Positions 51,541 to 60,008 of a DNA stretch of 64,000 nt are shown here, piece after piece. A program made the translations under genes and the position numbers. Positions within the stretch are counted from its first letter, which is position 1; every line of letters starts with the position of its first letter. The stretch is taken from positions 1 through 64,000 of the forward strand of contig CAZFPO010000002.1 in assembly GCA_964521105.1 (NCBI GenBank). The letters run 5' to 3'. The notes under the pieces are model-generated. The model ran no database searches. It saw nothing but the letters and a program-made list of their open reading frames with translations, and was not told the origin of the DNA. This stretch comes from JAQUGA01 sp964521105. Its GTDB lineage: Bacteria > Bacteroidota > Bacteroidia > Bacteroidales > WCHB1-69.

Positions 51541-53883
51541 ATGAAAAAAGGGTACTTGTTGATTTGTTTATTATTGGTAACTTTATTTACGTCTGAGGCA
51601 CAAAAAGCAACCATTAAAGGAACCGTAATCGATTCCCGAACCAAAGAAACATTAGTTGGAGTTAATGTTTATGCAGATGCAAAACATGGTACAGTAACCG
51701 ATGTTTTTGGGAATTACATTTTAGAAGTTGAACCAGGTTCATACACCGTTAAATATTCATTTGTTGGTTATGGTGAATATACACAGGATTTTAACCTTAA
51801 AGCAGGTGATATTAAAAATGTGAATATTTCGATGGTTGAAAAAACAAAACTTTTAGATGAAGTGGTAGTTAGTGTTGGACGTCATGAACAAAAGCTAGCC
51901 GATTTAACAGTTTCTGTAGAGCTTATTAAACCTAAAATGCTCGAAAACAATAATACCATCTCGTTGGAAAGTGCCTTACAGCAAGTTCCTGGAGTTACGA
52001 TATACGAAGACCAAGCAAGTATTCGTGGAGGAAGTGGTTATTCGTATGGGGCTGGCAGTCGTGTTTTATTATTATTAGATGATCTTCCCTTATTAACGGG
52101 AGCAACCGGCGAAGCAAAATGGTGGATAATTCCCATCGAAAACATTGACCAAGTTGAAGTTATCAAGGGAGCGGCTTCAGCTATGTATGGTTCATCGGCA
52201 ATGAATGGGATAATGAATGTAAGAACTGCTTGGCCAACCTCACACCCCGAAACTAAACTTGTAAGCTATACGGGCGTATACACTAACCCCCAACGTCCAG
52301 AAATTAAATGGTGGAGTAATAATTTACAATCGTTTAGTGGATACCAAATTATGCACTCCGAAAAATTAGGCAATTTTGACTTTGTTGTTTCTGGTAATTT
52401 ACTAAACGACCAAGGATACCGTAAAGACGACTATTCACAGCGTGTTGGAATAAATTTTAAAACCCGTTATAGAAGTAAAAAATACGAAGGTTTGTCTTAT
52501 GGATTAAATGCTGGAGCAAATCGTCGCTGGACAAAAAGTTTTTTGTTTTGGAGAACCGAAAAGGAAATTAATGGTACCGATACAAATACTATTGTTTATC
52601 CATACGAACCAGACCCTAATGTTACAGTGATGGAGCAAACCAATACCTATTTAACCGTTGACCCATTTTTAGTATATTTTACTAAAACAAATAAACATAG
52701 TTTAAAAGGAAGAGTTTTGCATGCTAATAACGAAACCAACACCAATCAGAACAACAAAGATATAATGTATTACGGTGAATATCAATACCAACATATATTT
52801 GGCGATAATTTGGTTTTAAATAGTGGAGCATCGGGAAGCTATTGTGCATCTGAAGCTCAAATTTTTGGTGCCGATTTTCATTATGCTTCATCAGCTGGAA
52901 TTTTTTCACAAATAGATAAAAAATGGAACCGTTTAAATTTATCCTTAGGTGCTCGTATCGAAGGATATCGTGATGGCAAACAAGCAATGGAATGGAAACC
53001 CGTTTTAAGAGCTGGAGCTAATTATCGTGTAGGAGATAAAACATTTTTCAGAGCATCATTTGGACAAGGTTATCGATATCCAACTATTGGCGAAAGATAC
53101 ATGAATTCTTCTGCCGATGCAGTTAATATTTTTCCAAACCCATATCTAAAATCGGAAATTGCTTGGAGCGGTGAAATAGGTTTAAAACAAGCTTTTACGG
53201 TTAGTAACTGGAATGCTTTTGTTGACATTGCGGGCTTCTTTACCGATTATACCGATATGATTGAATTCCGATTTGACACATACTTTCCTGATTCATTACC
53301 AACTTTTTATAGTATTGATTCACTTACAAAATATATTACCAGTAAAACTGGGTTTAAGGCTGAAAATGTTAGCAAGGTTCAAATTTACGGATTTGAATTA
53401 AGTTTAACTGGTCGTGGTTCCATTCGTAATATTCCAATCTCTTTCTTAGCGGGATACACATTTATTAATCCTGTTGATTTAAGTGGCGATAGTAGCAATA
53501 CAACAAGTTTTTTAAAGTATCGCTTTCAGCATAACGTAAAAGCCGATGTAGATATTAGTTATAAAAAACTATCTATTGGAGGCTCCTTTGAATATTTCAG
53601 TAAAATGGTTTCAATTGATCAAATTTTTGAAGATGAAATAATGATACCTATTGGTTCTATTCGCCTACCCTCTGGCATTTATATTTTTCCAGGCATGAAA
53701 GAGTATCGTGAGCAGAAAAAAGGTGGGGATTACTATCTAGATTTTCGAGTTGCATGGCAAATTAATGCCAATTCAAAATTTGCGGTAGTTTTAAAAAACG
53801 CTCTAAATCGCGAATATATGATTCGTCCAGGCGATGTACAACCACCACGCAACATTGCACTTCAATATTCGTTTAGAATGTAA
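51541..53883 (+). CDS. TonB-dependent outer-membrane receptor, first paralogue
   Basis: A 780-residue outer-membrane receptor. The signal peptide (1-20, ending TSEAQ) is followed by a carboxypeptidase-regulatory-like domain (~22-100, TIKGTVIDSRTKETLVGVNVY), a plug (~105-235: VVVSVGRHEQK, ALQQVPGVTIYEDQASIRGGSG, IEVIKG-like VEVIKGAASAMYGSSAMNG), and a 22-stranded barrel ending NREYMIRPGDVQPPRNIALQYSFRM. Such receptors import large or scarce nutrients with energy from TonB-ExbBD. No SusD-like gene is next to it, so it is not a standard glycan-utilisation pair; the substrate is unknown. The next gene is a close paralogue. Confidence 0.93.
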   Translation: MKKGYLLICLLLVTLFTSEAQKATIKGTVIDSRTKETLVGVNVYADAKHGTVTDVFGNYILEVEPGSYTVKYSFVGYGEYTQDFNLKAGDIKNVNISMVEKTKLLDEVVVSVGRHEQKLADLTVSVELIKPKMLENNNTISLESALQQVPGVTIYEDQASIRGGSGYSYGAGSRVLLLLDDLPLLTGATGEAKWWIIPIENIDQVEVIKGAASAMYGSSAMNGIMNVRTAWPTSHPETKLVSYTGVYTNPQRPEIKWWSNNLQSFSGYQIMHSEKLGNFDFVVSGNLLNDQGYRKDDYSQRVGINFKTRYRSKKYEGLSYGLNAGANRRWTKSFLFWRTEKEINGTDTNTIVYPYEPDPNVTVMEQTNTYLTVDPFLVYFTKTNKHSLKGRVLHANNETNTNQNNKDIMYYGEYQYQHIFGDNLVLNSGASGSYCASEAQIFGADFHYASSAGIFSQIDKKWNRLNLSLGARIEGYRDGKQAMEWKPVLRAGANYRVGDKTFFRASFGQGYRYPTIGERYMNSSADAVNIFPNPYLKSEIAWSGEIGLKQAFTVSNWNAFVDIAGFFTDYTDMIEFRFDTYFPDSLPTFYSIDSLTKYITSKTGFKAENVSKVQIYGFELSLTGRGSIRNIPISFLAGYTFINPVDLSGDSSNTTSFLKYRFQHNVKADVDISYKKLSIGGSFEYFSKMVSIDQIFEDEIMIPIGSIRLPSGIYIFPGMKEYREQKKGGDYYLDFRVAWQINANSKFAVVLKNALNREYMIRPGDVQPPRNIALQYSFRM

Positions 53884-53923
53884 AAAAACGTTTTAGATAA
53901 GCTTTTTTTCCAATTGAATTATT

Positions 53924-53959
53924 TAACTTTGTACCCTAAAGTAAAAAACTTTGGGGTAC
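53924..53959 (+). promoter_or_regulatory. -7 box with hairpin/operator between the two receptor genes
   Basis: TAACTTTG at 53924-53931 matches TAnnTTTG; no well-placed TTG is seen. Overlapping its final G, GTACCCTAAAGT (53931-53942) and ACTTTGGGGTAC (53948-53959) form a 12-bp inverted repeat with one T-G mismatch and a 5-base loop. It lacks a T-tract on the plus strand, so a regulator site or leader hairpin of the second receptor gene is more likely than a terminator. Confidence 0.5.
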
Positions 53960-53976
53960 TTTATTAAAACACTATT

Positions 53977-56349
53977 ATGAAAAAAACAATTTTAATTATT
54001 CTGATAATTTTCACATCAGTCATTTCATTTTCGCAAAACACAGCCACCATCAAAGGTACTGTTATTGATGCAAAGACAAAAGAAACTATGGTTGGGGTTA
54101 ATATTGTAGTTGACGATACCACCGGAGTTTCCACCGATGTTTTTGGAAACTTCATGCTTAATTTAACCCATGGTAAACATAAACTTGAATTTAGGTTTAT
54201 AGGGTATACTTCGGATATCAGGCAAATTATTATTGCCCGTGGAACAGAAATGCGAAAACTAGTTATTGAGATGGTGCCTGAGCAAAAATTGCTCAATGAG
54301 GTAGTTGTTAGTGCAGGTAGGCACGAACAAAACATGGCAGAAGTTACAGTTTCGATGGGATTAATAAAGCCCAAACTATTAGAAGATAACAATACCCGAA
54401 ACATCGAATCGGCTCTTGATAAAATGCCCGGAGTTTCGATGATGGAAGGACAAGTTAGTATTCGTGGTGGTAGCGGATTTTCGTACGGTGCAGCAACTCG
54501 AGTTTTACTTATGATAAACGACTTACCCATATTAGCAGGTGCCAGTGGGCAAGTAAAATGGTGGGCTACTCCACTCGAAAATATTGAGCAAATTGAAATT
54601 ATTAAAGGAGCCTCCTCGGCATTATTTGGTTCCTCGGCACTAAATGGCACAATTAACATTCGTACAGCTTGGCCTGGCGCTATTCCGCAAACCCAAATCA
54701 CCTTCTACTCTGGATTATATGGTAAAGCCGAACGTAGTGTTTTAAATTGGAAAAAAGGAGCTCAACCAAATTTTTCGGGCATACAATTTTCGCACAGTCA
54801 ACGTATGGGTAACTTCGATTTAGTTATTGGTGTTAACGGACATACCGATGACGGTTATAGAATGAATGACTCTAGACAAAGAGTTGGGATGAATGTTAAT
54901 ACACGTTATCGAAGTAAAAAATTTGAAGGCTTAAATTATGGTATAAACTTTAATACAGCCTATCGTATATCTGAACCTTATATTATATGGAGAAATGCAC
55001 CAGATAGTGTTTACTATTCAACTCAAGGTTTTAATAGCGTAAATAAAAACACTGCCATTAATTTCGACCCATATATTACATACTACTCAGGCAACACAAA
55101 ACACAGCCTTAAAGGGAGATATTTTTACATTAAAAACGAAACTCGAGCAGGCATAAACAACGACGAAACCTTATACTATGGCGAATATCAAATTCAAAAA
55201 ACATACGACAAAGGGCTTACTTGGTCATCGGGTGCTTCATTTTCGCGAGGTATGACAATTTCTGAAATTTATGGCAAATCAAAACGAGCAACAAACAGTA
55301 GCTCCTTGTTTACTCAACTTGACCAAAAATATAAAAATTGGACATTTTCGCTAGGTGGCAGATTAGAGTTATACAACTTTAATGATGACGTAGACATAGT
55401 TGATACAATTATTGGAGATACAAAAAAGTTTGCAAAATTTTTCGAAAATGTTAAACCAGTATTTCGTTCAGGAATTAATTACAAATTATTTGAATATACT
55501 CATTTAAGAGCAAGCTACGGTCAAGGATACCGTTATCCAACTATTGCTGAAAAACATTTGAGAGCATCCGAAGGCGGGGTAAATTTATTTCCAAACGACT
55601 CCTTAAAAGCCGAAACCGGCTGGAGTGCAGAAATTGGATTAATGCAAGGGTTTAAAATTAGCGATTGGAAAGGCTATATTGATATTGCTGGTTTTTGGAC
55701 CGAATATAATAACATGATAGAATTTGAATTTGGAACGTTTTTCCCTGCAGTAATCCCCGACACTTTAACTGGCTCAAACTTGCCTGCTTTTATTAGCGAT
55801 CATGTTGGATTTCAAGCTCGAAATGTAACACTAGCTCGTATTACAGGGATAGATGCAACGATAAATGGTACCGGAAAAATCTCAAAATTTCCTGTAACCT
55901 TTTTAGCTGGTTACACTTATACTATCCCGATTAATCTGGCTGCTGCTGACTCAATAAAAGGCACCGAAGCCGAAGTGTTAAAATATCGTAGTTACCACAA
56001 TGCAAAAGCAGATATTGAAGTTGGATTTAAAAAACTTTCGATTGGAATGAGTTACAACTATTTTAGTAAAATTATTAATATTGATGAAGCATACCAGGAT
56101 ACAATTTTTATTAAAATCGGTACTACTACAATAAATACTAAAAAAGTAATTTTACCCGGTTTAAAAGAATATCGAAAAGAACATAATGGTCCTCAACATG
56201 TATTTGATTTTCGCATTAGTATGAATATGGGTGCTGGATCTAGGTTGTCGTTTGTTGTAAAAAATGCTTTTAATAAAGAATACATGGTTCGACCAGGAGA
56301 TGTGCAAGCACCTCGAAATTATTCGATACAATATATTTTAAAACTATAG
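53977..56349 (+). CDS. TonB-dependent outer-membrane receptor, second paralogue
   Basis: A 790-residue receptor with the same layout as its left neighbour: signal peptide ending SFSQ, carboxypeptidase-regulatory domain (TIKGTVIDAKTKETMVGVNIV), plug with VVVSAGRHEQN, ALDKMPGVSMMEGQVSIRGGSG and IEIIKGASSALFGSSALNG, and a barrel ending NKEYMVRPGDVQAPRNYSIQYILKL. Plug and C-terminus are strongly alike in the pair, while extracellular-loop regions differ, as expected if a tandem duplication then diverged in ligand preference. The stop codon overlaps the glycosyltransferase start by one base, so these two are translationally close. Confidence 0.93.
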   Translation: MKKTILIILIIFTSVISFSQNTATIKGTVIDAKTKETMVGVNIVVDDTTGVSTDVFGNFMLNLTHGKHKLEFRFIGYTSDIRQIIIARGTEMRKLVIEMVPEQKLLNEVVVSAGRHEQNMAEVTVSMGLIKPKLLEDNNTRNIESALDKMPGVSMMEGQVSIRGGSGFSYGAATRVLLMINDLPILAGASGQVKWWATPLENIEQIEIIKGASSALFGSSALNGTINIRTAWPGAIPQTQITFYSGLYGKAERSVLNWKKGAQPNFSGIQFSHSQRMGNFDLVIGVNGHTDDGYRMNDSRQRVGMNVNTRYRSKKFEGLNYGINFNTAYRISEPYIIWRNAPDSVYYSTQGFNSVNKNTAINFDPYITYYSGNTKHSLKGRYFYIKNETRAGINNDETLYYGEYQIQKTYDKGLTWSSGASFSRGMTISEIYGKSKRATNSSSLFTQLDQKYKNWTFSLGGRLELYNFNDDVDIVDTIIGDTKKFAKFFENVKPVFRSGINYKLFEYTHLRASYGQGYRYPTIAEKHLRASEGGVNLFPNDSLKAETGWSAEIGLMQGFKISDWKGYIDIAGFWTEYNNMIEFEFGTFFPAVIPDTLTGSNLPAFISDHVGFQARNVTLARITGIDATINGTGKISKFPVTFLAGYTYTIPINLAAADSIKGTEAEVLKYRSYHNAKADIEVGFKKLSIGMSYNYFSKIINIDEAYQDTIFIKIGTTTINTKKVILPGLKEYRKEHNGPQHVFDFRISMNMGAGSRLSFVVKNAFNKEYMVRPGDVQAPRNYSIQYILKL

Positions 56350-57440
56350 TGAATACAAATATTCCTATTAAAGTTTTAGTTGCTCCTTTAAACTGGGGTT
56401 TGGGACACGCCACAAGGTGTGTCCCAATTATTAACGAATTAATTAAACAAAATGCTGAGGTAATTATTGGTTCAGACGGAAACGCCTTAAAATTCTTACA
56501 AAAAGAATTTCCAAATCTTACATGTGTTAATCTACCAAACTCTGAAATTAAATATTATAATTCAATCCCCGCTTGGCTTAGTGTTATTTTGCAAATTCCA
56601 AAATTTATTTATCAAATTTATAGAGATAAAAAAATTGCAAATGATTTTCTTAAAAAAAATCATATCGATATTATTATTTCAGATAATCGCTATGGGCTTT
56701 ATTCATCAAAAGTAAGAAGTGTTATTATTACACACCAAATTCAAATAAAAAATGTGGGTTTTGAATTTATTCCAAATTATTTTATTCGCAATTTCATTTC
56801 AAAATTCAATTTGTGCTTAATCCCCGATTTTGAATCGGTAAACGAATCTCTTGCCGGAAATCTATCGCACGGTTCGTCTATTATTAAGAACACCATCTAT
56901 ATTGGACCTTTGAGCCGCTTTAATTTTATAAATCAAACCCAACAATTAGATGTAATTCCAGTGATTATTTCGGGTCCAAACCCACTTAAATCAAAAATAC
57001 AAAAAACGCTAATTGATGTTTTAGCCACGTCAAATTACAAGTTTTTAATTATATCTGGTGATGTAATACTTAATAAATTTGTTGAAAAAGGAAACATTAA
57101 AATTGTATCTCACCTCAACAGCGATGAATTGGAGAAAACAATTAACAATTCGCCCTTAATTATTTCGACGGGAGGTTACTCCTCAATAATGGATTACTAT
57201 AAAATGCAAAAAAAAACAATTTTTATTCCTTTCCCTGGACAAACCGAACAGGAATATTTAGCTAAACATCTTAATAACTATCCCCTTTTTAGTTTTTTGA
57301 AATACAAACATTTAAAAAAATTACCCGAATTAATTCATGAAAAAATTCATGAAAAAATTGATATCGAAGCTGAAATTAAAAAGTCTTTGTATAAGGATCA
57401 ATTATCAAATTGCATCTCACAAATTTTAAAAATTGAATAA
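56349..57440 (+). CDS. Glycosyltransferase, UDP-sugar MGT/MurG-like (MJ1255 type)
   Basis: A 363-residue GT-B fold protein. The start, VLVAPLNWGLGHATRCVPIINEL, has the glycine-rich loop found in MurG-like and MJ1255-family enzymes. ISTGGYSSIMDYYKMQKKT with FIPFPGQTEQEYLA is the nucleotide-sugar donor site in the C-terminal half. It uses a GTG start whose first G is the last base of the upstream receptor's TAG stop, and no ATG is available nearby. Acceptor and sugar are unknown; linkage to a GtrA protein just downstream suggests a role in lipid- or polymer-linked sugar transfer at the cell envelope. Confidence 0.8.
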   Translation: MNTNIPIKVLVAPLNWGLGHATRCVPIINELIKQNAEVIIGSDGNALKFLQKEFPNLTCVNLPNSEIKYYNSIPAWLSVILQIPKFIYQIYRDKKIANDFLKKNHIDIIISDNRYGLYSSKVRSVIITHQIQIKNVGFEFIPNYFIRNFISKFNLCLIPDFESVNESLAGNLSHGSSIIKNTIYIGPLSRFNFINQTQQLDVIPVIISGPNPLKSKIQKTLIDVLATSNYKFLIISGDVILNKFVEKGNIKIVSHLNSDELEKTINNSPLIISTGGYSSIMDYYKMQKKTIFIPFPGQTEQEYLAKHLNNYPLFSFLKYKHLKKLPELIHEKIHEKIDIEAEIKKSLYKDQLSNCISQILKIE

Positions 57441-57495
57441 TCTTTAGGTTATATCGTTAAAAAATAGTTGATATTTGCATTTCTAAACTAATGAG

Positions 57496-57891
57496 ATGAT
57501 TGGTATTTGGGATAAAATTTTATGGATAAAGTTTTTAAAATTTGGCATAGTTGGCTTTTCGGGCTTATTTATCGATTTTGGAATAACCTATATCTGCAAA
57601 GAAAAACTTAAAATCGAAAAGTTTATTTCAAATTCAATTGGCTTTTGTATTGCTGCATCGTCAAATTACATTTTTAACCGTATCTGGACTTTTCGGAGTA
57701 CAAATCCAGAAGTAATGGTTGAATTTAGCGAATTCTTTCTAATTTCACTCATCGGACTTGGTATTAACTTATTAATATTGTGGATTTTAACCAACAAGTT
57801 TTCTAAAAACTTTTATTTATCAAAACTTTTTACGATTGCAGTAGTAACTGTTTGGAATTTTGGAGCTAATATGCTAATTACGTTTAATTAA
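57496..57891 (+). CDS. GtrA family membrane protein
   Basis: A 131-residue protein with four hydrophobic helices. The signature KFGIVGFSGLFIDFGITYI at the start, SNSIGFCIAASSNYIFNRIWTF in the middle and TVWNFGANM at the end identify the GtrA/DPMS family. GtrA-like proteins are believed to help move polyprenyl-linked sugars across the membrane. It is 55 bp downstream of the glycosyltransferase, on the same strand, and its stop overlaps that of the convergent cytidine deaminase by 4 bp. Confidence 0.9.
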   Translation: MIGIWDKILWIKFLKFGIVGFSGLFIDFGITYICKEKLKIEKFISNSIGFCIAASSNYIFNRIWTFRSTNPEVMVEFSEFFLISLIGLGINLLILWILTNKFSKNFYLSKLFTIAVVTVWNFGANMLITFN

Positions 57892-58373
57892 TTTAAGCTT
57901 TTTGCATCGAAACTAAACGGTAATAAATTATCAATACCATTTACTATTATTATTTTCCCCTCAGAACCCGATAATATAAAACGTATGGGCTTGTTTTGAA
58001 GCGTTTCGTACTCGAGCATTACTTGCCGACAACTACCGCAAGGAAAAACTGGATGCTTTAGAGTATCTGAAATATTATTTGCCGTAATGGCTATTGCTTT
58101 AAAAGGCATCTTTGGAAATTTAGATGAAGCAAAAAACATTGCCACCCTTTCGGCACATAATCCAGATGGATAAGCCGCATTTTCTTGATTGGTTCCTAAA
58201 ATAATTTCATTATTCTCTAATAAAATTGCTGCCGAAACCTTAAATTGAGAATATGGAGCATACGCGTGATTTAAATATTTCCGAGCTTCAATTAATAATA
58301 TTTTAGCTTCTTCATCTAATTCATTAATGTCATTAAATTCGGTATAATCTATACTAATTTTTTTGCTTATCAT
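57888..58373 (-). CDS. cdd: Cytidine deaminase
   Basis: A 161-residue zinc enzyme converting cytidine and deoxycytidine to the uridines in pyrimidine salvage. The catalytic motif GLCAERVAMF (zinc Cys plus the proton-shuttle Glu) and the second zinc motif PCGSCRQVMLE (two Cys ligands) are both intact, and AYAPYSQFKVSAAI with TNQENAAYPSG is the homotetrameric substrate site. Its start overlaps the stop of the upstream ligase-like gene by 4 bp (ATGA arrangement), so the two are probably translated together. Confidence 0.95.
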   Translation of the reverse strand: MISKKISIDYTEFNDINELDEEAKILLIEARKYLNHAYAPYSQFKVSAAILLENNEIILGTNQENAAYPSGLCAERVAMFFASSKFPKMPFKAIAITANNISDTLKHPVFPCGSCRQVMLEYETLQNKPIRFILSGSEGKIIIVNGIDNLLPFSFDAKSLN

Positions 58374-59935
58374 GGCTTATCTTTTTGAGGTCGTTGAAAC
58401 ATAAAGAAAGTATAAAAGAATGCAAAGAAACTCAAACCGTCCTGAGGCTCTATTGTATCTTCGGTCATCATCGACAAAAGTAGTACAATAAAAAATACCA
58501 TGAAATAATAATCATTATATTTTTTAGTTTTGATTACGGGATATACAAGCGAAAAAACAAACCATAAAAATCCAAAAACACCGAATGCGACAAAAATTGA
58601 TAAAAACTGATTATGGCTTCGCATGCGGGTATCTTTTAATGGCGAATATTGAGCCATGAGCTCGTCTCTAAAGACATCGGGCAAATCGCCAGTACCTGTT
58701 CCAAACCAAAAATATTTATGAATTAAATCAATAGAAACTCTCCATAATTCGATTCTTTGAATAATACTATGTCCTTGAATATCACCATTCATGCGATAGT
58801 TTTGATATTCCCAAAACAATTTATACAATCGTGATTTAAAACTAATAAATTTCGTATAATTATAATTTGCAACACCTTTTTCAATGTTATCAATATCCCA
58901 ATTAGAGAGGCTTTTAACACCCTGATAATCTTTTCGTAAGCCCTTAGAATTTAAATACCTAATTAATGTAATTCGAATATCCTGTCCATTACTATCTTTT
59001 TTATAAAATGGAATTTTGCTTCTTTCTTCCCAAGCGGTTTTTAATTCGGGCAAACACATGTACAACCCTGTCCATGAACCATTTTCTACAGGCATATATA
59101 TAGTATCATGAATATATTTTGCCCCAAGCGAAGTGGTATCATCTAACTTTATTGTTTGTTCGGCTTTGGGTGTAAAATAATTATGGATCAATTGATATGA
59201 ATACAATGTTACTAAAATTGGTACAATCACAATAATGGATATCAGAACAAGACGTAGACTGCTATTTTGCTTTGCATGTATAAAAAAATGTAGTAGTAAT
59301 AACAACCAAATGATGAAAATTATTAAAATACCAGTCATCGACTGTAAAATAAATAAAAATTGGATAAACCAGATTATTATACTAAAGAACAATACTTTAT
59401 ATATTAATTTATATTTGTTCTCGGATAAACAAAAATAAACCAACGAAAAAACAGCAATACAAATATTTAAACTTAGCCTAATATGCGAAATAAATGGCGA
59501 AATGTGTCTAATTTCGCTCACATCTTGAGTAAAATAAATAAACACTCCCACAAAACTTGCCGCTAAAACAGCTCCAATGTGAGTGAACAATATGGTTTTA
59601 AATTGTTTATTCGAAATCATTGAAGTAGTGGATAAAACTAATGCTAATGCAAAAATTGGAATTTTAGTTCGTAAATCATTAAACCCATAATCAAAATTTG
59701 AAGTATTAATTAGCCATAAAACATGTAACACAAATATTGATGAAAAAATTAACGCGGGTTTATTATTAAAAAATGTTTTAAATTTGATTTTAAAATTTCC
59801 TTCTAATAACCAATTTGCCGATAATGTTAACATGGCTACACTCATTCCAAATTTTGAAAGTGGAAGCGAAACCGCTAAAAGTAAAAGCCCAAAATAAAAA
59901 ATATTTTTATGTATTTTCTGTGGAAATAGACTCAT
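58370..59935 (-). CDS. O-antigen ligase / Wzy-like membrane protein
   Basis: A 521-residue protein with about ten to twelve hydrophobic helices and a large hydrophilic segment at about 220-400. The segment MRSHNQFLSIFVAFGVFGFLWF near the end of the soluble part fits the Wzy_C domain of O-antigen ligases and polymerases, as does FGTGTGDLPDVF before it. Such proteins transfer or polymerise lipid-linked glycans on the outer face of the inner membrane. In Bacteroidota comparable proteins may also act on T9SS-cargo A-LPS, but this cannot be decided here. It lies 73 bp after the S41 protease and overlaps cdd. Confidence 0.8.
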   Translation of the reverse strand: MSLFPQKIHKNIFYFGLLLLAVSLPLSKFGMSVAMLTLSANWLLEGNFKIKFKTFFNNKPALIFSSIFVLHVLWLINTSNFDYGFNDLRTKIPIFALALVLSTTSMISNKQFKTILFTHIGAVLAASFVGVFIYFTQDVSEIRHISPFISHIRLSLNICIAVFSLVYFCLSENKYKLIYKVLFFSIIIWFIQFLFILQSMTGILIIFIIWLLLLLHFFIHAKQNSSLRLVLISIIVIVPILVTLYSYQLIHNYFTPKAEQTIKLDDTTSLGAKYIHDTIYMPVENGSWTGLYMCLPELKTAWEERSKIPFYKKDSNGQDIRITLIRYLNSKGLRKDYQGVKSLSNWDIDNIEKGVANYNYTKFISFKSRLYKLFWEYQNYRMNGDIQGHSIIQRIELWRVSIDLIHKYFWFGTGTGDLPDVFRDELMAQYSPLKDTRMRSHNQFLSIFVAFGVFGFLWFVFSLVYPVIKTKKYNDYYFMVFFIVLLLSMMTEDTIEPQDGLSFFAFFYTFFMFQRPQKDKP

Positions 59936-60008
59936 TTTTAATTTTCCAATATTAACATAGCATATCCTAAACGTAAATTAACAAAAAAAAGTATCTATTT
60001 ATGAAATA

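Noticed and set aside
53964..54701. 245-codon minus-strand frame
   Set aside because: It is antisense to the conserved N-terminal and plug domains of the second receptor and shows no family features.
51541..56349. SusC/SusD polysaccharide utilisation locus
   Set aside because: There is no SusD-like lipoprotein, glycoside hydrolase or matching regulator next to the receptors.
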